A stretch of DNA of 64,000 nt. Origin: Pieris napi (taxonomy: Eukaryota > Arthropoda > Insecta > Lepidoptera > Pieridae). The DNA lies in assembly GCF_905475465.1 (NCBI RefSeq), contig NC_062255.1, positions 4,402,001 to 4,466,000 on the forward strand, in the 5' to 3' direction. The notes under the pieces are model-generated. The model was not told where the DNA came from and ran no database searches. It saw nothing but the letters and a program-made list of their open reading frames with translations. The stretch's first letter is position 1. Each line of letters starts with the position of its first letter. Positions 23,495 to 33,708 of this stretch are shown here, one piece after another. The translations under genes and the position numbers were made by a program.

Positions 23495-23992
23495 TATGAT
23501 ACTGCAGGCAAGGGTTAAAAAAAGTAGCAGCCACCGACCGCAAGTGTCGACCACCGACCACAAGTGGCTGTCGCGCGCTTCAGCTACCTTTGTAGCCGCT
23601 TCTAGCTTCTCGTGGCGGCGTTTGTGGCTGTGGCGTGTGGCCCGTGTGCGGCGACAGTAAATGACTTGGATGGATGACGTTTTATTACTTGCCTAGCCGT
23701 TCGCGGTTCGTTCCGATTTCAATCTAGTAAAATATTATTAAATGAAAATCAATGTATGCATTCATACTATCAGTATCACTTAATTTCTAGTATATACCAA
23801 ATTACATACGAAGAACATCCAGACCGAAATCGGAAAGAGATCGAACTGTGAACGGCTTTAAAGAGATGGATCTAGCCTAATCAATACGAAAAGCACCACT
23901 AAACTAGCTGTAGTTTGTTTTGAGCCAAATTTCAGCAAAGCAAGCCAATTATAAAAAAAAAGCAAAACTATTCGTTATTTTTTTTTTAAAGA

Positions 23993-24237
23993 CAATTCAC
24001 ACCGATTGACCTAGTCCCTTGCTAAGCTGGTGAAGCTTGTGTTATGGCTACTAGGCAACGGATATACATACATATTATAGATAGATAGACATATAAATAC
24101 ATATTTAAACACCCAAGACCTAAGCACAACACCAAATGCTCATCACATCGATGTTCGTCTCAGCCGGGGATCGAACCCGGGACTGATGGATTCGCAGTGA
24201 GGGGTAATAACCACTAGACCGATGAGTCGTCAAAACG
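23993..24237 (-). mobile_element. tRNA-derived SINE, reversed
   Basis: Reverse copy of the SINE at 5989-6240. On -, ATCGGTCTAGTGGTTATTAC gives the A box and CCCGGGTTCGATCCCCGG the B box, followed by the same GATGAGCATTTGGTGTTGTG body and LINE-like tail ending near 23993. Confidence 0.8.
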
Positions 24238-24239
24238 AA

Positions 24240-24777
24240 CCCTTTAGCTTATTGCTTTTACTTTTTTCGATGCTCAATGAAAATACTGTTTATTTTCATA
24301 ATTAAGCCCAGGAATGAATTCTGATTACTACGCAGACAAAGTCGCGAGCCTCAAACGCAAATATAAATTTAGTTAGCGTAAGCGTGTAATTGTTTGTTTG
24401 CGAGTTTTATTACTTACGATAGGCTTGGAAAGCCTTTTAATTACTCCCACTTAAGTGTTTCAAAGTAGTTAATGTATTGGTTTGTGAGTAAGTATTTCAA
24501 ATTAATAGTTTTGAATATTCTATATATTTTAGAGGTACATTTATGAACATGTGGTATTCAGCTTTTGTGCTTTGAACATTTGTTATTGGAAAAGTTTGTG
24601 TTTCGTAAATGTTATTAAATTGGATATTCTGAGATAAGTTATTCCAACAGGAATAATACCAAATAACTAATAATATTTTTACGAAGTGTGCGTATTCACA
24701 TTAGGTTGAAGCTTGATGATTTGCTACGTATTAGATCACTATACAAATCTATTAATACGTATAAAAATATAATATTA
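24240..24777. other. Gene-free stretch
   Basis: AT-rich sequence upstream of the small secreted-protein candidate. No ORF, repeat pair or clear core promoter could be recognised. Confidence 0.4.
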
Positions 24778-25071
24778 GGTTCTTACATATGAAATTGGCG
24801 TATTTCGTACTGGCCACTTTAATCACGATGTTCTCCTCTTTGGTAAGGAATTCCAAATTCAAATTTGTACAGCTATTTACTCATGTATTTGTGCTTCGAT
24901 GACCGTCATTCATTTGTTTTTTTCTTCTGTTTTTTTAATGAACTACCTATGAGATGGCAAAAGTGCATAGAAAACAATAGTTCATACTTTGATTAATTAA
25001 ATATATTATATTTAAAAATATTCGACTTTTTGTTCCTCCCATAAAAAACGCCAATTTCATATGTAAGGACC
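24778..25071. mobile_element. 294-bp MITE-like element, TA duplication
   Basis: The ends GGTTCTTACATATGAAATTG (left) and the complement of the right end (GGTCCTTACATATGAAATTG) agree over about 27 bases and are flanked by TA on both sides. A TA duplication suggests a Tc1/mariner-type origin. The ATG in the left end is the proposed start codon of the gene at 24789-25631. Confidence 0.6.
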
Positions 25072-25631
25072 TAATTTTACTCTTAAGTAAACTGGTTATA
25101 CAATTCTACATTCCATCTATAGATATTCCTATTAGTAAGAGAGCTTGAATGACACATTAATATCGTTGTACTAAATTTAAATACTTTTGCAATTTGGTCC
25201 CAAGTTAACTTAATAAGCACCATTAAAAGTACTAAAACTTCTTTAATTAATTCCTTTTAGTATTGTTTTACCTTACCATTATACGGGCGAAGGATGTGAG
25301 AATTCAATTAGATTCTCAGGATCTTTTGAACATAATTAAAGGACTTATCTTGAAAGATGTTCCCGTCCACACAAGTGTATTAAGTAATTTCCGCTCGCAG
25401 TACCGTAATCCTTATCATCCAGAAGATGGCATGGTTGATGAACACACAAAGGAAGTTTTTAGTAGAAAAATTAATAAATCCAAAAATGATGTCTTGGAAC
25501 AAAAAATTGATGAAGAAAATAACATATTTTTGAATGACCCGAATAAAATAAGTGAAGATGAATTGGAAGAACATAGTTTTGAAATTAATACTACACGTGC
25601 TAATGTTGAAAGTAATAAGATTCCGCTTTGA
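24789..25631 (+). CDS. Small predicted secreted protein, two exons, unknown family
   Basis: I do not recognise the family. Exon 1 (24789-24842) encodes MKLAYFVLATLITMFSSL, a good signal peptide, and ends at a GTAAGG donor in phase 0. Exon 2 is an open frame to TGA at 25629-25631. An AATAAA at 25695, 64 bases on, supports a real 3' end. The frame has no ATG of its own until far inside and is closed by TAA at 25248, so it must be spliced. In-phase acceptors are 25291-25292 (exon from 25293) or 25318-25319 (exon from 25320). The strong-looking acceptor at 25259-25260 does not fit the phase. The mature part is about 100-113 residues, starts DLLNIIKGL, has NFRSQYRNPYHPEDG in its middle and an acidic, Asn/Glu-rich C-terminus, with no Cys. 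The start codon lies in a transposon end, so the exon 1 assignment may be wrong. Confidence 0.5.
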
Positions 25632-25694
25632 AGACTTAATTTGGGCAATTTATAAAATAATTATTTATGTTAGGTGTATCATTACCATGAGTTT

Positions 25695-25700
25695 AATAAA
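25695..25700 (+). promoter_or_regulatory. Poly(A) signal AATAAA
   Basis: Canonical hexamer 64 bases after the stop of the small secreted-protein candidate, with a second AATAAA at 25703. Good support that transcription ends here on +. Confidence 0.6.
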
Positions 25701-25923
25701 GTAATAAACGTGAAATACAGCCTTAAATATTTGTGAAATTTTAGCTTCTAGATAACGCGCCAAACTTTGATTATTTAATATTTTTTGTTAATTATCAAAG
25801 TATTTTACGAACACGTTATCGTTTAGTACATCGCCAATATAAACTACATTTAGCTATAATAAATAAAACATTTTTAAATCACAAATGCATAGTATAAATA
25901 CCTACAAATTCCAAGAATTTTTT

Positions 25924-26487
25924 GAAGTTATACTTCTTTAGGCGCGTTATGAAAAATTGATGAGAGTGAAATTTTACGATGCGCGCGCACCGTGACACAA
26001 AATTATCAGTATGAAGTTGCCCACTAACGAATTCTTTTTAAACCAGCCGGGCGCCGAGCGTGCGCGAGCGAGATGGGAATAAGACAATCTACAAGTAAAA
26101 AGAAATAGAATATGCGTGAAGTTAGCAGCTATGCCAAGAATTTTGAATGACCATAATGACCTTTGTAGTACCTTTTAAACAAATAAAGGAGTTTTAATTA
26201 TTTTTTCAAAGAAATTTAGCAATGCTTTTTCACAAAGACCTATTGTTACTTAGTTAAAAGGTTATGAAACATACCTAGTTATTAAATTGAATGAATAATA
26301 TAATAAAATAATAATTATTATTATTATTAATATTAATTAATAATTGAATAATAAACTAAATATTAAATATTATTAAATTATTAACGTTAAATATTTATTA
26401 TTAATTATTTAATATTTAAAAAAAATTAAGAAAGCCAAAGAAGTATAACTTCTTACGCGCGTACAAAGGTACACGCACCCTTTTTTT
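25924..26487 (+). mobile_element. GAAGTTATACTTC-family element, copy c
   Basis: Both ends match the family (GAAGTTATACTTCTTTAGGC; AAGAAGTATAACTTC, ACGCGCGTAC, CGCACCC plus T run). After about 110 bases the interior changes to unrelated sequence, with GAGCGTGCGCGAGCGAGATG and then AT-rich TTATTA runs. It is a chimera with family ends and a foreign core. Confidence 0.7.
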
Positions 26488-27929
26488 ATATAAGAATTGA
26501 TGAGAACTTCTTGTAAAATTAAAATATTAGTTGAGACTATACGAAGTCTTATTCTTTGAAGGGTTAAAAGGCATCTTATTAATAATAAAACAAAGATATT
26601 AAAGTAGTCTTATTACTTTGAATACATAAACTTATGTGTCTAAGTGAAGAATTTGTTAGCGAATGAATTTGTAAACACTGGCGGCAAATAAATCTATTCA
26701 AAGCTATTCATTTTGTCCATCAGACTAAAAGGGAATATTTTAGTAAAAAGTCTATTCTCTGTGGTACGTAAATATACAAAGATAGTAAAAACATTTGGCA
26801 TGGCACAAAGTTAAACCTTGAAGGTTTTTATGTTCTTATTTAATCACAATTTTAAAACTCATAAGAAATAGTGAATGACCAGGCGCTTGATAGGAAAAAA
26901 CTTAAGAAGGAAGGAAAGAAATACGGATCGCTATTCAGAAAATGTAATGGACCAATGGTTCAAATGGGCGTCTAAGTACGGAAACAGAGTTCACACTACA
27001 TATATGTACATACGCTCTGACCCCACGTGTTACTTTCTTAGGCTGAATTAGCTTCAAAACATTAAATTATTGTCTTGTAATTATTGACTATAGTCTTAGC
27101 TTGAAAAAGTTTACAATATACAATTTGTTTAGGTTTAGGTTTAAATACTTTATTTCTCAAAAAGACAAAAAATTTTACTTACATGAGAATAATACTCTAG
27201 ATTAACATAACATTGTAGTCGTTCTTATAATAATCACAATAAAAGATAGCCGTACATGCAATAAACTTAAAAATAAAAGTAACCAAAGAAATATGAATTA
27301 AAAGTAATTATAAGAAATGAACGTATATAGGTTTCTACCATGTTATTACTCCGATCGACGTTTTAAATTTTAGTACTAAATTAGGAACTAAAGTTCATTT
27401 CTACGTCTTGAGCATAAGTAAAGCTATATTTTTTTGAAATCCTTCTATGATATTATTTTATGCGTGTTACAGTGCTCTTTAAAAAGTTATTCAGATTTCC
27501 GTACCAGTCCGAAACAACTGTTTTGCACAGAATTTAACTCTGGAACGCTTTGTGCATCAATCACTATGACGCAGAGGAAGTATCTTAGTTGAATTTTCAT
27601 CGAAACTGCAGTTTTAGTCGAATCAGGGAAAGTTAACAACGAGCTGGCATTCAGCCATTAGAACAGTTTCGAAGTAATTAATTTAATTTCAAACTCACTT
27701 CCGACTTGAAACATTTAATTAATACTTAATAGCGTCAAAAGCAAAAATTACAAAAAATTAAATTAAATTTTTAAGCTATGTTTGACTTTCCAATCAGTGA
27801 TTGATATTGAATATATAAAGTGTATTTACAACGTTTTATAATTTAAAAGAAAAGTTGTTATTGCGCATAAGTATAACATCGTACATTAATGTGAAATTAG
27901 CGTAGTAAGCGGTATTGGTTTTATATTAT
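26488..27929. other. Gene-free stretch
   Basis: No supported gene. A (TTTAGG)-type run at 27131-27150 followed by ATACTTTATTTCTCAAAAAG resembles a reversed LINE tail, but it is too short to name. The rest is AT-rich. Confidence 0.4.
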
Positions 27930-28015
27930 TATTATGTATAAACACACTAGCAGCTTAATAAGCTGATGCGCGCGTATTTTGAGATTTGGAGAAACTATCC
28001 AATCTATTTTTAAAA

Positions 28016-28210
28016 AGGTGGGAACTGACCAACGTTACGAGGTGTAATGTAACATGTAATGTAATGTTACACAGCGAGCATTCGTGCAGTCAGTACGTCG
28101 TGTTACGGGGAAACACGACGTAACACGACGTACTGACTGCACGAATGCTCGCTGTGTAACATTACATTACATGTTACATTACACCTCGTAACGTTGGTCA
28201 GTTCCCACCT
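28016..28210. mobile_element. 195-bp palindromic MITE, copy 1
   Basis: Almost perfect palindrome from AGGTGGGAACTGACC to its complement, with a short centre GTTACGGGGAAAC. Inserted in the LINE fragment between codons for NS and FKNR. Confidence 0.9.
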
Positions 28211-28392
28211 AAAGAGTTCCGAGATGATGCACTAATTACACTTTCCGGAAGCCTATTCCAGTCGGCCACTACTCGGTTTGGGAGAAAGTTCTTTAGGGAA
28301 TTTGTGTTATGTTGAGTGGTCTTAAGTTTTAAAGAACTACCCCTCAAATGTGTATTTTCACTAAAAAAAAAAGAGCTTCCCAATTCCTGTAA

Positions 28393-28587
28393 AGGTGGGA
28401 ACTGACCAACGTTACGAGGTGTAATGTAACATGTAATGTAATGTTACACAGCGAGCATTCGTGCAGTCAGTACGTCGTGTTGCGGAGAAACACGACGTAA
28501 CACGACGTACTGACTGCACGAATGCTCGCTGTGTAACATTACATTACATGTTACATTACACCTCGTAACGTTGGTCAGTTCCCACCT
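28393..28587. mobile_element. 195-bp palindromic MITE, copy 2
   Basis: Same length and sequence as copy 1 except for a couple of centre bases (GTTGCGGAGAAAC). It lies 182 bases to the right in the same LINE fragment. Near-identity of the copies points to recent activity or conversion. Confidence 0.9.
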
Positions 28588-28740
28588 TTACATTATAGTG
28601 GCCAGTGAGGATTTTATGGGCTTCAATAAGATTTCCTCTTAATCTCCTACTTCCTAAATCAGTAAGGTCAAGTGCTTTCAGACGGTCATTATAAGATTTC
28701 TTGGACACCTGATCATTTTCGTGGCTTTTCTTTGAACCCT

Positions 28741-29924
28741 TTCTTAATATTTATTTATAACTTCTAAATAACGTGTATGCATAAAATTATCCAAGAAAAT
28801 AACACATCAAATTTTACAAACATACGTCATCAATTATATTAGAACTATAATTATAATATAAATAGTTATACATACTTCGACCTGAGTCTCTTACCCGTGT
28901 GTTCAAAGCCCGGCAGTGTACCAATGAACTATTCTATGTGTGGAATTAAAACACCAACTGAAGATAACTAATTTCTTAAACAGAAAATTGTGTGTATATA
29001 GAACAGTATCATTGTAAATAAACTTTAAGAGACTATATAGATCTAAGGGTGCTAAAGACATAAGCAGTTAGACGTCAAAAACGTATTACATTTTGACATA
29101 CGAAGTCATAGTTCACGCTAAGCTCGTTTCTGAATCTTACCCTAGCAATGGATTGATAACGAAATTGTGGTTGATCAACCCTAAAGTAATTTGATTGTGG
29201 TGATAAGGCTGCACCTGTGCTACAAACGATTGATAAGAGCTGATAACTATCAAATTATCAAACCTCCAGTTATCTATAGGTAGAATAACACAGACCGAGC
29301 ACGTGCAGTGTGAACCTCATTAAAAAATGTGATAATATGAGAGCAAAGTTCCAAATAGAGTAATGTGTGGTTCCCGAATTCTATGCGAAAGGAATCCAGT
29401 TCTATAAGGGGGTCAAATTCCCGTGTTCTCAAATAATTTAAATTAAACTAGGTTGCCAGGTCCCTTTTTAAACCTTTGATTTCAAATTATACCAAAAACA
29501 TTCTTAAATGGATTTAATTATAACCTAGCAATACGTGTTTTGTGTTATTCCCACAGTTATTATTATATTTATTAATTCCTTTCTTAATTGCAATAATTAA
29601 CTGCTTTAACAAGTGTCGAGGAGGATGATGTAATTAATGTTCCTTTTAATTAACCTTGGAAATTTAAAAGAGTGATGGAAAGTTCAACGCAATATTGAAT
29701 TGTAAATAATATTTAAATTTATGTTTTATTATTACTATTGTTTTACAATTAGATACATTTGTTTTGAATACAAATTGCTAAGCAAAGGTATGTATAATCA
29801 GGGCTCGAATAAATATATTTACTTAGCCTACCTCTTTAGGAACTACATACCAACATATGGGACATTTTACTATACTGCCCCATATAGATTGTTAGTTTTT
29901 CCGGAATAAAAACAATTGCAATTT
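28741..29924. other. Gene-free stretch
   Basis: No supported gene. Around 29070-29200 a block (TTTTGACATACGAAGTCATAG and GTTTCTGAATCTTACCC) recurs in diverged form at 53440-53510 and 61600-61690, so an old dispersed repeat is present. The 62-codon frame at 29721 is low complexity. Confidence 0.4.
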
Positions 29925-30060
29925 TTCTCTCCAAAAGAACCTTCCTCAGAGTTCAAGGCATAAATAAAAAGTATTCGTATTGGTCCAGTCGTCTTCGAGT
30001 TATGAGCGTAGCAACATTTTTTGCGATTCATTTTTATTTATATAACACTAGCCGTTTCCC
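29925..30060 (+). repeat. Repeat fragment, related to 14220-14345
   Basis: Shares the CTTCCTCAGAGTTCAA, CCAGTCGTCTTCGAGTTA, TAGCAACAT and TTTTTATTTATATA blocks with 14220-14345. It is followed at once by CTAGCCGTTTCCCGCCCATT, the start of another dispersed repeat that includes a short hairpin (AATCGAGTTTTTAAC and complement, 30184-30224). Confidence 0.5.
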
Positions 30061-30491
30061 GCCCATTCACTGGGCGAATTAAAATAGGAAATAAATAAAA
30101 TTGTATGTTTCATTATTATTATTTTTTCATATTTTTATTATTATTCTTTTTAACTTCCCGCTAAGAAAATTGAAAATTTTCGAAAATCGAGTTTTTAACA
30201 GTTGACGTTAAAAACTCGATTCTTGGTTCTAGGAAGCCTCCCGAATGTTTCCGCGGTGAAGTCCGTATGTATAAATTTTCATAAAAGTAAAACACCAATA
30301 AAAAAATGAAAGTACGTTGGAATTTAAATATTTATTTTATTATTTATATATTATATTTATTAAAATAATAAATCTAGGAAAAATTTCGCATCGAATGGCA
30401 GTAGTTTCATGTCGATACGATCAGTGGTTTAGGCGTGAAGGAGCCTCAAACGAAGACCATTTTTCTTATATTATGTATATATAATAGTATG

Positions 30492-31741
30492 AGATCCGAC
30501 CGCGTGATTTATACGTTCATATGTTTGATTAATAAAATATAATTTTTATCGATATTTATAACTAAACCAATGCAGATCCGCAAAGGTGGCCATCCAAATT
30601 TGGCCGCAATTAATTTTAATTAAAATGTAATTAATTATTTATTTTTGAACAATTACGTTCACTTGTAATTGTTAAAAAATATATTTCATTAGAAAGAAAT
30701 ATACCTGAGATACCGAGAAAGTTCAAGGTGCCATCCCTCACTTGGCCGCAACCTAATGTCAGCCAGGTGTAAACAGGTATAATTTCGTTAAATATATACG
30801 TTCATAATGTATTATCATGTTATACATACCAAATTGAAGATTAATTCTTTCCCTACATGATGAGATATAGGTGCCTATGCAAAAATGCCCGCAAATAGTG
30901 ACTGCCAACGATTAAAGATAAATAAAAGCGAGAGAAACTTAAGATAAACACCCCATGTCGAATAAAGATAGAGCATCCCAGCTGCTTGTCGTTTTTATGC
31001 TACTGCGCATGCGTCCATAGATAAGGTGCTCAACTAGTAGCTCGCGTATTTGCTTGGAGTTTAAAATACTCCAAAAATTGAGCAGTAAAAATAATATGTC
31101 ATAATAATTAATCTACCAAACTAGTGTTTTCAATATTTTTTTAATTATATTCAACTAAAACAATATTGATATGATTGCAATATTCAGTACGGTATTTAGT
31201 TGAGCACCTTGCCTATGGACGCATGCGCAGTAGCATAAAAACGACAAGCAGCTGGGATGCTCTATCTTTATTCGACATGGGGTGTTTATCTTAAGTTTCT
31301 CTCGCTTTTATTTATCTTTAATCGTTGGCAGTCACTATTTGCGGGCATTTTTGCATAGGCACCTATATCTCATCATGTAGGGAAAGAATTAATCTTCAAT
31401 TTGGTATGTATAACATGATAATACATTATGAACGTATATATTTAACGAAATTATACCTGTTTACACCTGGCTGACATTAGGTTGCGGCCAAGTGAGGGAT
31501 GGCACCTTGAACTTTCTCGGTATCTCAGGTATATTTCTTTCTAATGAAATATATTTTTTAACAATTACAAGTGAACGTAATTGTTCAAAAATAAATAATT
31601 AATTACATTTTAATTAAAATTAATTGCGGCCAAATTTGGATGGCCACCTTTGCGGATCTGCATTGGTTTAGTTATAAATATCGATAAAAATTATATTTTA
31701 TTAATCAAACATATGAACGTATAAATCACGCGGTCGGATCT
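30492..31741. repeat. 1.25-kb palindrome with 545-bp arms
   Basis: Arms 30492-31036 and 31197-31741 are reverse complements with very few mismatches; both ends and the inner edges fall on one symmetry axis. The spacer 31037-31196 is unrelated AT-rich DNA. Each arm repeats a diverged motif, GGTGGCCATCCAAATTTGGC (30585) and GGTGCCATCCCTCACTTGGC (30727), each followed by CGCAA. Repeated sub-terminal motifs suggest a fold-back type transposon. No coding frame. Confidence 0.9.
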
Positions 31742-31751
31742 TAGACTATAA

Positions 31752-32278
31752 GGGCCTGTCGTAGCCAACTAGCTTAATTAGCCGTTCAATTAACAGTAAA
31801 GTTTCTTTATTAAATAGCGCCGTTCAACTAGCGGCCTGAATGATGCAACCATTTGATCAAATAGCTAGGCAAATGACTTGGATCGATGACGTTACATTAC
31901 TTGCCTATCCTGTTCATTTAAATTTAGTTTCACTTTCTGCCAAACTGTCAATATAGGGTCGGTCAACAAATTTGATGATATTTTCCAAGGTTTTATGAAA
32001 CATGGTATGGAAGAGTGTAGTGACACTAAGAGTAAGTGTAAGAACACACACACAATGTTACATATTAAATAAAGAATTTCTTATGTCAGATAAGCTTTTT
32101 TTTATTTCTGTCACATGGTTGTACGAATGGCCTAAGCTTTAGCCAGCCAGTTTAATAAATGTTATAACAAACGCTACGGCTGAATATTATTTAGGCCGCT
32201 AGTTTAACGGCGCATTTTAGTAACTAGGCTAGGCTATTGATTGAACGGCTAATTAAGCTAGTTGGCCGCGACATGCCC
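31752..32278. mobile_element. 527-bp MITE, intact copy
   Basis: Inverted ends GGGCCTGTCGTAGCCAACTA and the complement of the right end (GGGCATGTCGCGGCCAACTA), then CTTAATTAGCCGTTCAAT. It starts 11 bases after the 1.25-kb palindrome. The copy at 22520-23710 is the one split by Harbinger. I saw no clear target duplication. Confidence 0.8.
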
Positions 32279-33083
32279 ACTGAAGATCAGTTTTGACAGC
32301 AACTCACTTGGGCCCATTTTATTTAGGGATGATGAAATTTGTTTATAGCATTAAAAAATAAGACATATTCAACTTTTAGTTCTATATTTCAATCTTAAAA
32401 CTATTAAATAATTATATAGCTTAATATTAATAAAATACAACACATCGTGACTTACTCAGAGTCGTTGATTTAATAATATCGGTATTGCAACTAATTAAAA
32501 TTTAATGTCTGATTAGTTAACGATTTTTTAATAGCGTGGTTTAAATGACAATTAAATACCTTTCTTGGCTTCCGATTAAATAATCAAAACAATGAGGTTA
32601 ATAAAATTAAATAATCGTTAACTACTCCTAGTAATTTTTTTTTTATTATCACATAAAAGCATTATTAAAAAGAATTCTATTCATCAGTTTCCAATTTTAA
32701 TGTAATTAATGGCTGTCAAGTCGTCGTCAACCAATTAGTTAAGGCATGTTAAGGGATTTCAAGTGATCAAATATCACAAATTACAGATCCGACACCAATT
32801 GAAAGTTAATTAAAATCATATTTTAAGGGTTGTTATTAAATTTATAATTGTTAATTAATAATAATTAATTTGCTAAGAGTTTGTTATTTTATTGCTATAT
32901 TCAAGTGAAGCATAGTGAGTGGTATAACTGTTTCCTTGTAAACTAAAATCGATAAAAAAAAACTTTAGAGGTGTCAAGGGACACCCGGATGGAACGAAAT
33001 TCCTTTCGATTAATTTATATGTTAATTGGTATCATAACAGTATGATAGATTTTCTCGACACCAATCATACGACGAAAAAAAAA
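32279..33083. other. Gene-free AT-rich stretch
   Basis: AT-rich DNA with no ORF. Near 32970-33010 GTGTCAAGGGACACCCGG and GGAACGAAATTCC form short palindromes beside the 5S fragment. A related GGAACTTCGTTCC occurs at 33265, so the 5S copy may lie inside a repeat. Confidence 0.4.
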
Positions 33084-33184
33084 GCCAACATCACGAGGTG
33101 TTCCCAGGCGGTCACCCATCCAAGTACTGACCTCGCCCGACGTTGCTTAACTTCGGTGATCGGACGAGAACCGGTGTATTACAA
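33084..33184 (-). pseudogene. 5' truncated 5S rRNA copy
   Basis: On -, AATACACCGGTTCTCGTCCG, ATCACCGAAGTTAAGCAACG, TCGGGCGAGGTCAGTACTTG and GATGGGTGACCGCCTGGGAA, then ACACCTCGTGATGTTGGC plus a T run, matching insect 5S rRNA over about 101 of some 119 nt. The first ~20 nt are replaced by unrelated sequence. The internal promoter parts (A box, intermediate element, C box) and T terminator look intact, so transcription by Pol III is conceivable. The missing helix I 5' strand argues against a working rRNA. Confidence 0.85.
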
Positions 33185-33708
33185 TAGCAAATAGCAAAAA
33201 AGTGTCGTGACAACTTTTCGTAAGAATTTTTTCCGTCCAGCCCCCTTTCACAACGCGCGATAAGGAACTTCGTTCCAATCGTTCCAAAAAGCGTGGTGGA
33301 GAGTTTCTTGCACGTTCAGAGTACGTTGGAAAGTTCGACAGATTCTTTTCAAAAAATGTAAATTATACTGTATATTTGATTGTTTTGTTTAGGTTTAAGC
33401 TGTAACCAACATATAATAATAAATTATTTGAAAAGTTCTACATTACATACAGTTTGAAACCACATCACACTTATGTTAATTAAAAATATAAAAGTTATTA
33501 CATATATTAGGGAAACGTACTATAAACGTTAATTAGCTGTTGAATCTTATAGCTTCAAAGCTCGGCTGTACACAACAAAGTTCTTTACAAAATTAACTTA
33601 AAGGAAAACACTGTTTAAAGCTCCATTTTAGATCCGATTAAGCGTGATTTTAATTAACGTTTATAGTATGTATAAAATACATTTAATCCATGATTAGTCT
33701 TAATAATA

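Larger units (their letters stand above)
22635..23657. mobile_element. 1,023-bp PIF/Harbinger deletion derivative
   Basis: GC-rich inverted ends (left GGGTCCCCGCACATGGGCC; right complement CTGTCGCCGCACACGGGCC) extend about 45 bases and are flanked by TAA at 22632-22634 and 23658-23660. Inside are the start of a MADF-type gene on + and both ends of a HARBI1-like nuclease on -. Large middle parts are missing, so it cannot move on its own. Confidence 0.88.
22520..23710. mobile_element. Outer MITE interrupted by the Harbinger element
   Basis: Sequence on both sides of 22635-23657 (CTTAATTAGCCGTTCAATTC, AAATAGCGCCGTTTAACTAG, GGCCTGAAAGATA at left; ATGACTTGGATGGATGACG at right) joins to match the intact element at 31752-32278. 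Its right half beyond about 23710 is lost or diverged. Confidence 0.7.
27930..28740 (-). pseudogene. LINE ORF2 C-terminus split by two palindromic elements
   Basis: Reading - from 28740: KALDLTDLGSRRLRGNLIEA, HKILTGHYNV; then the element 28393-28587; then HLRGSSLKLKTTQHNTNS, LKNFLPNRVVADWNRLPES; then the element 28016-28210; then FKNRLDSF and a stop near 27960, with an ATA-repeat tail near 27930. These are the C-terminal sequences of CR1/Jockey-type non-LTR retrotransposons. Removing the two elements restores continuous homology. The 5' end is truncated near 28741. Confidence 0.82.

Noticed and set aside
33084..33184. Functional 5S rRNA gene
   Set aside because: The first ~20 nt are missing, so helix I cannot form. 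Kept as a truncated copy.
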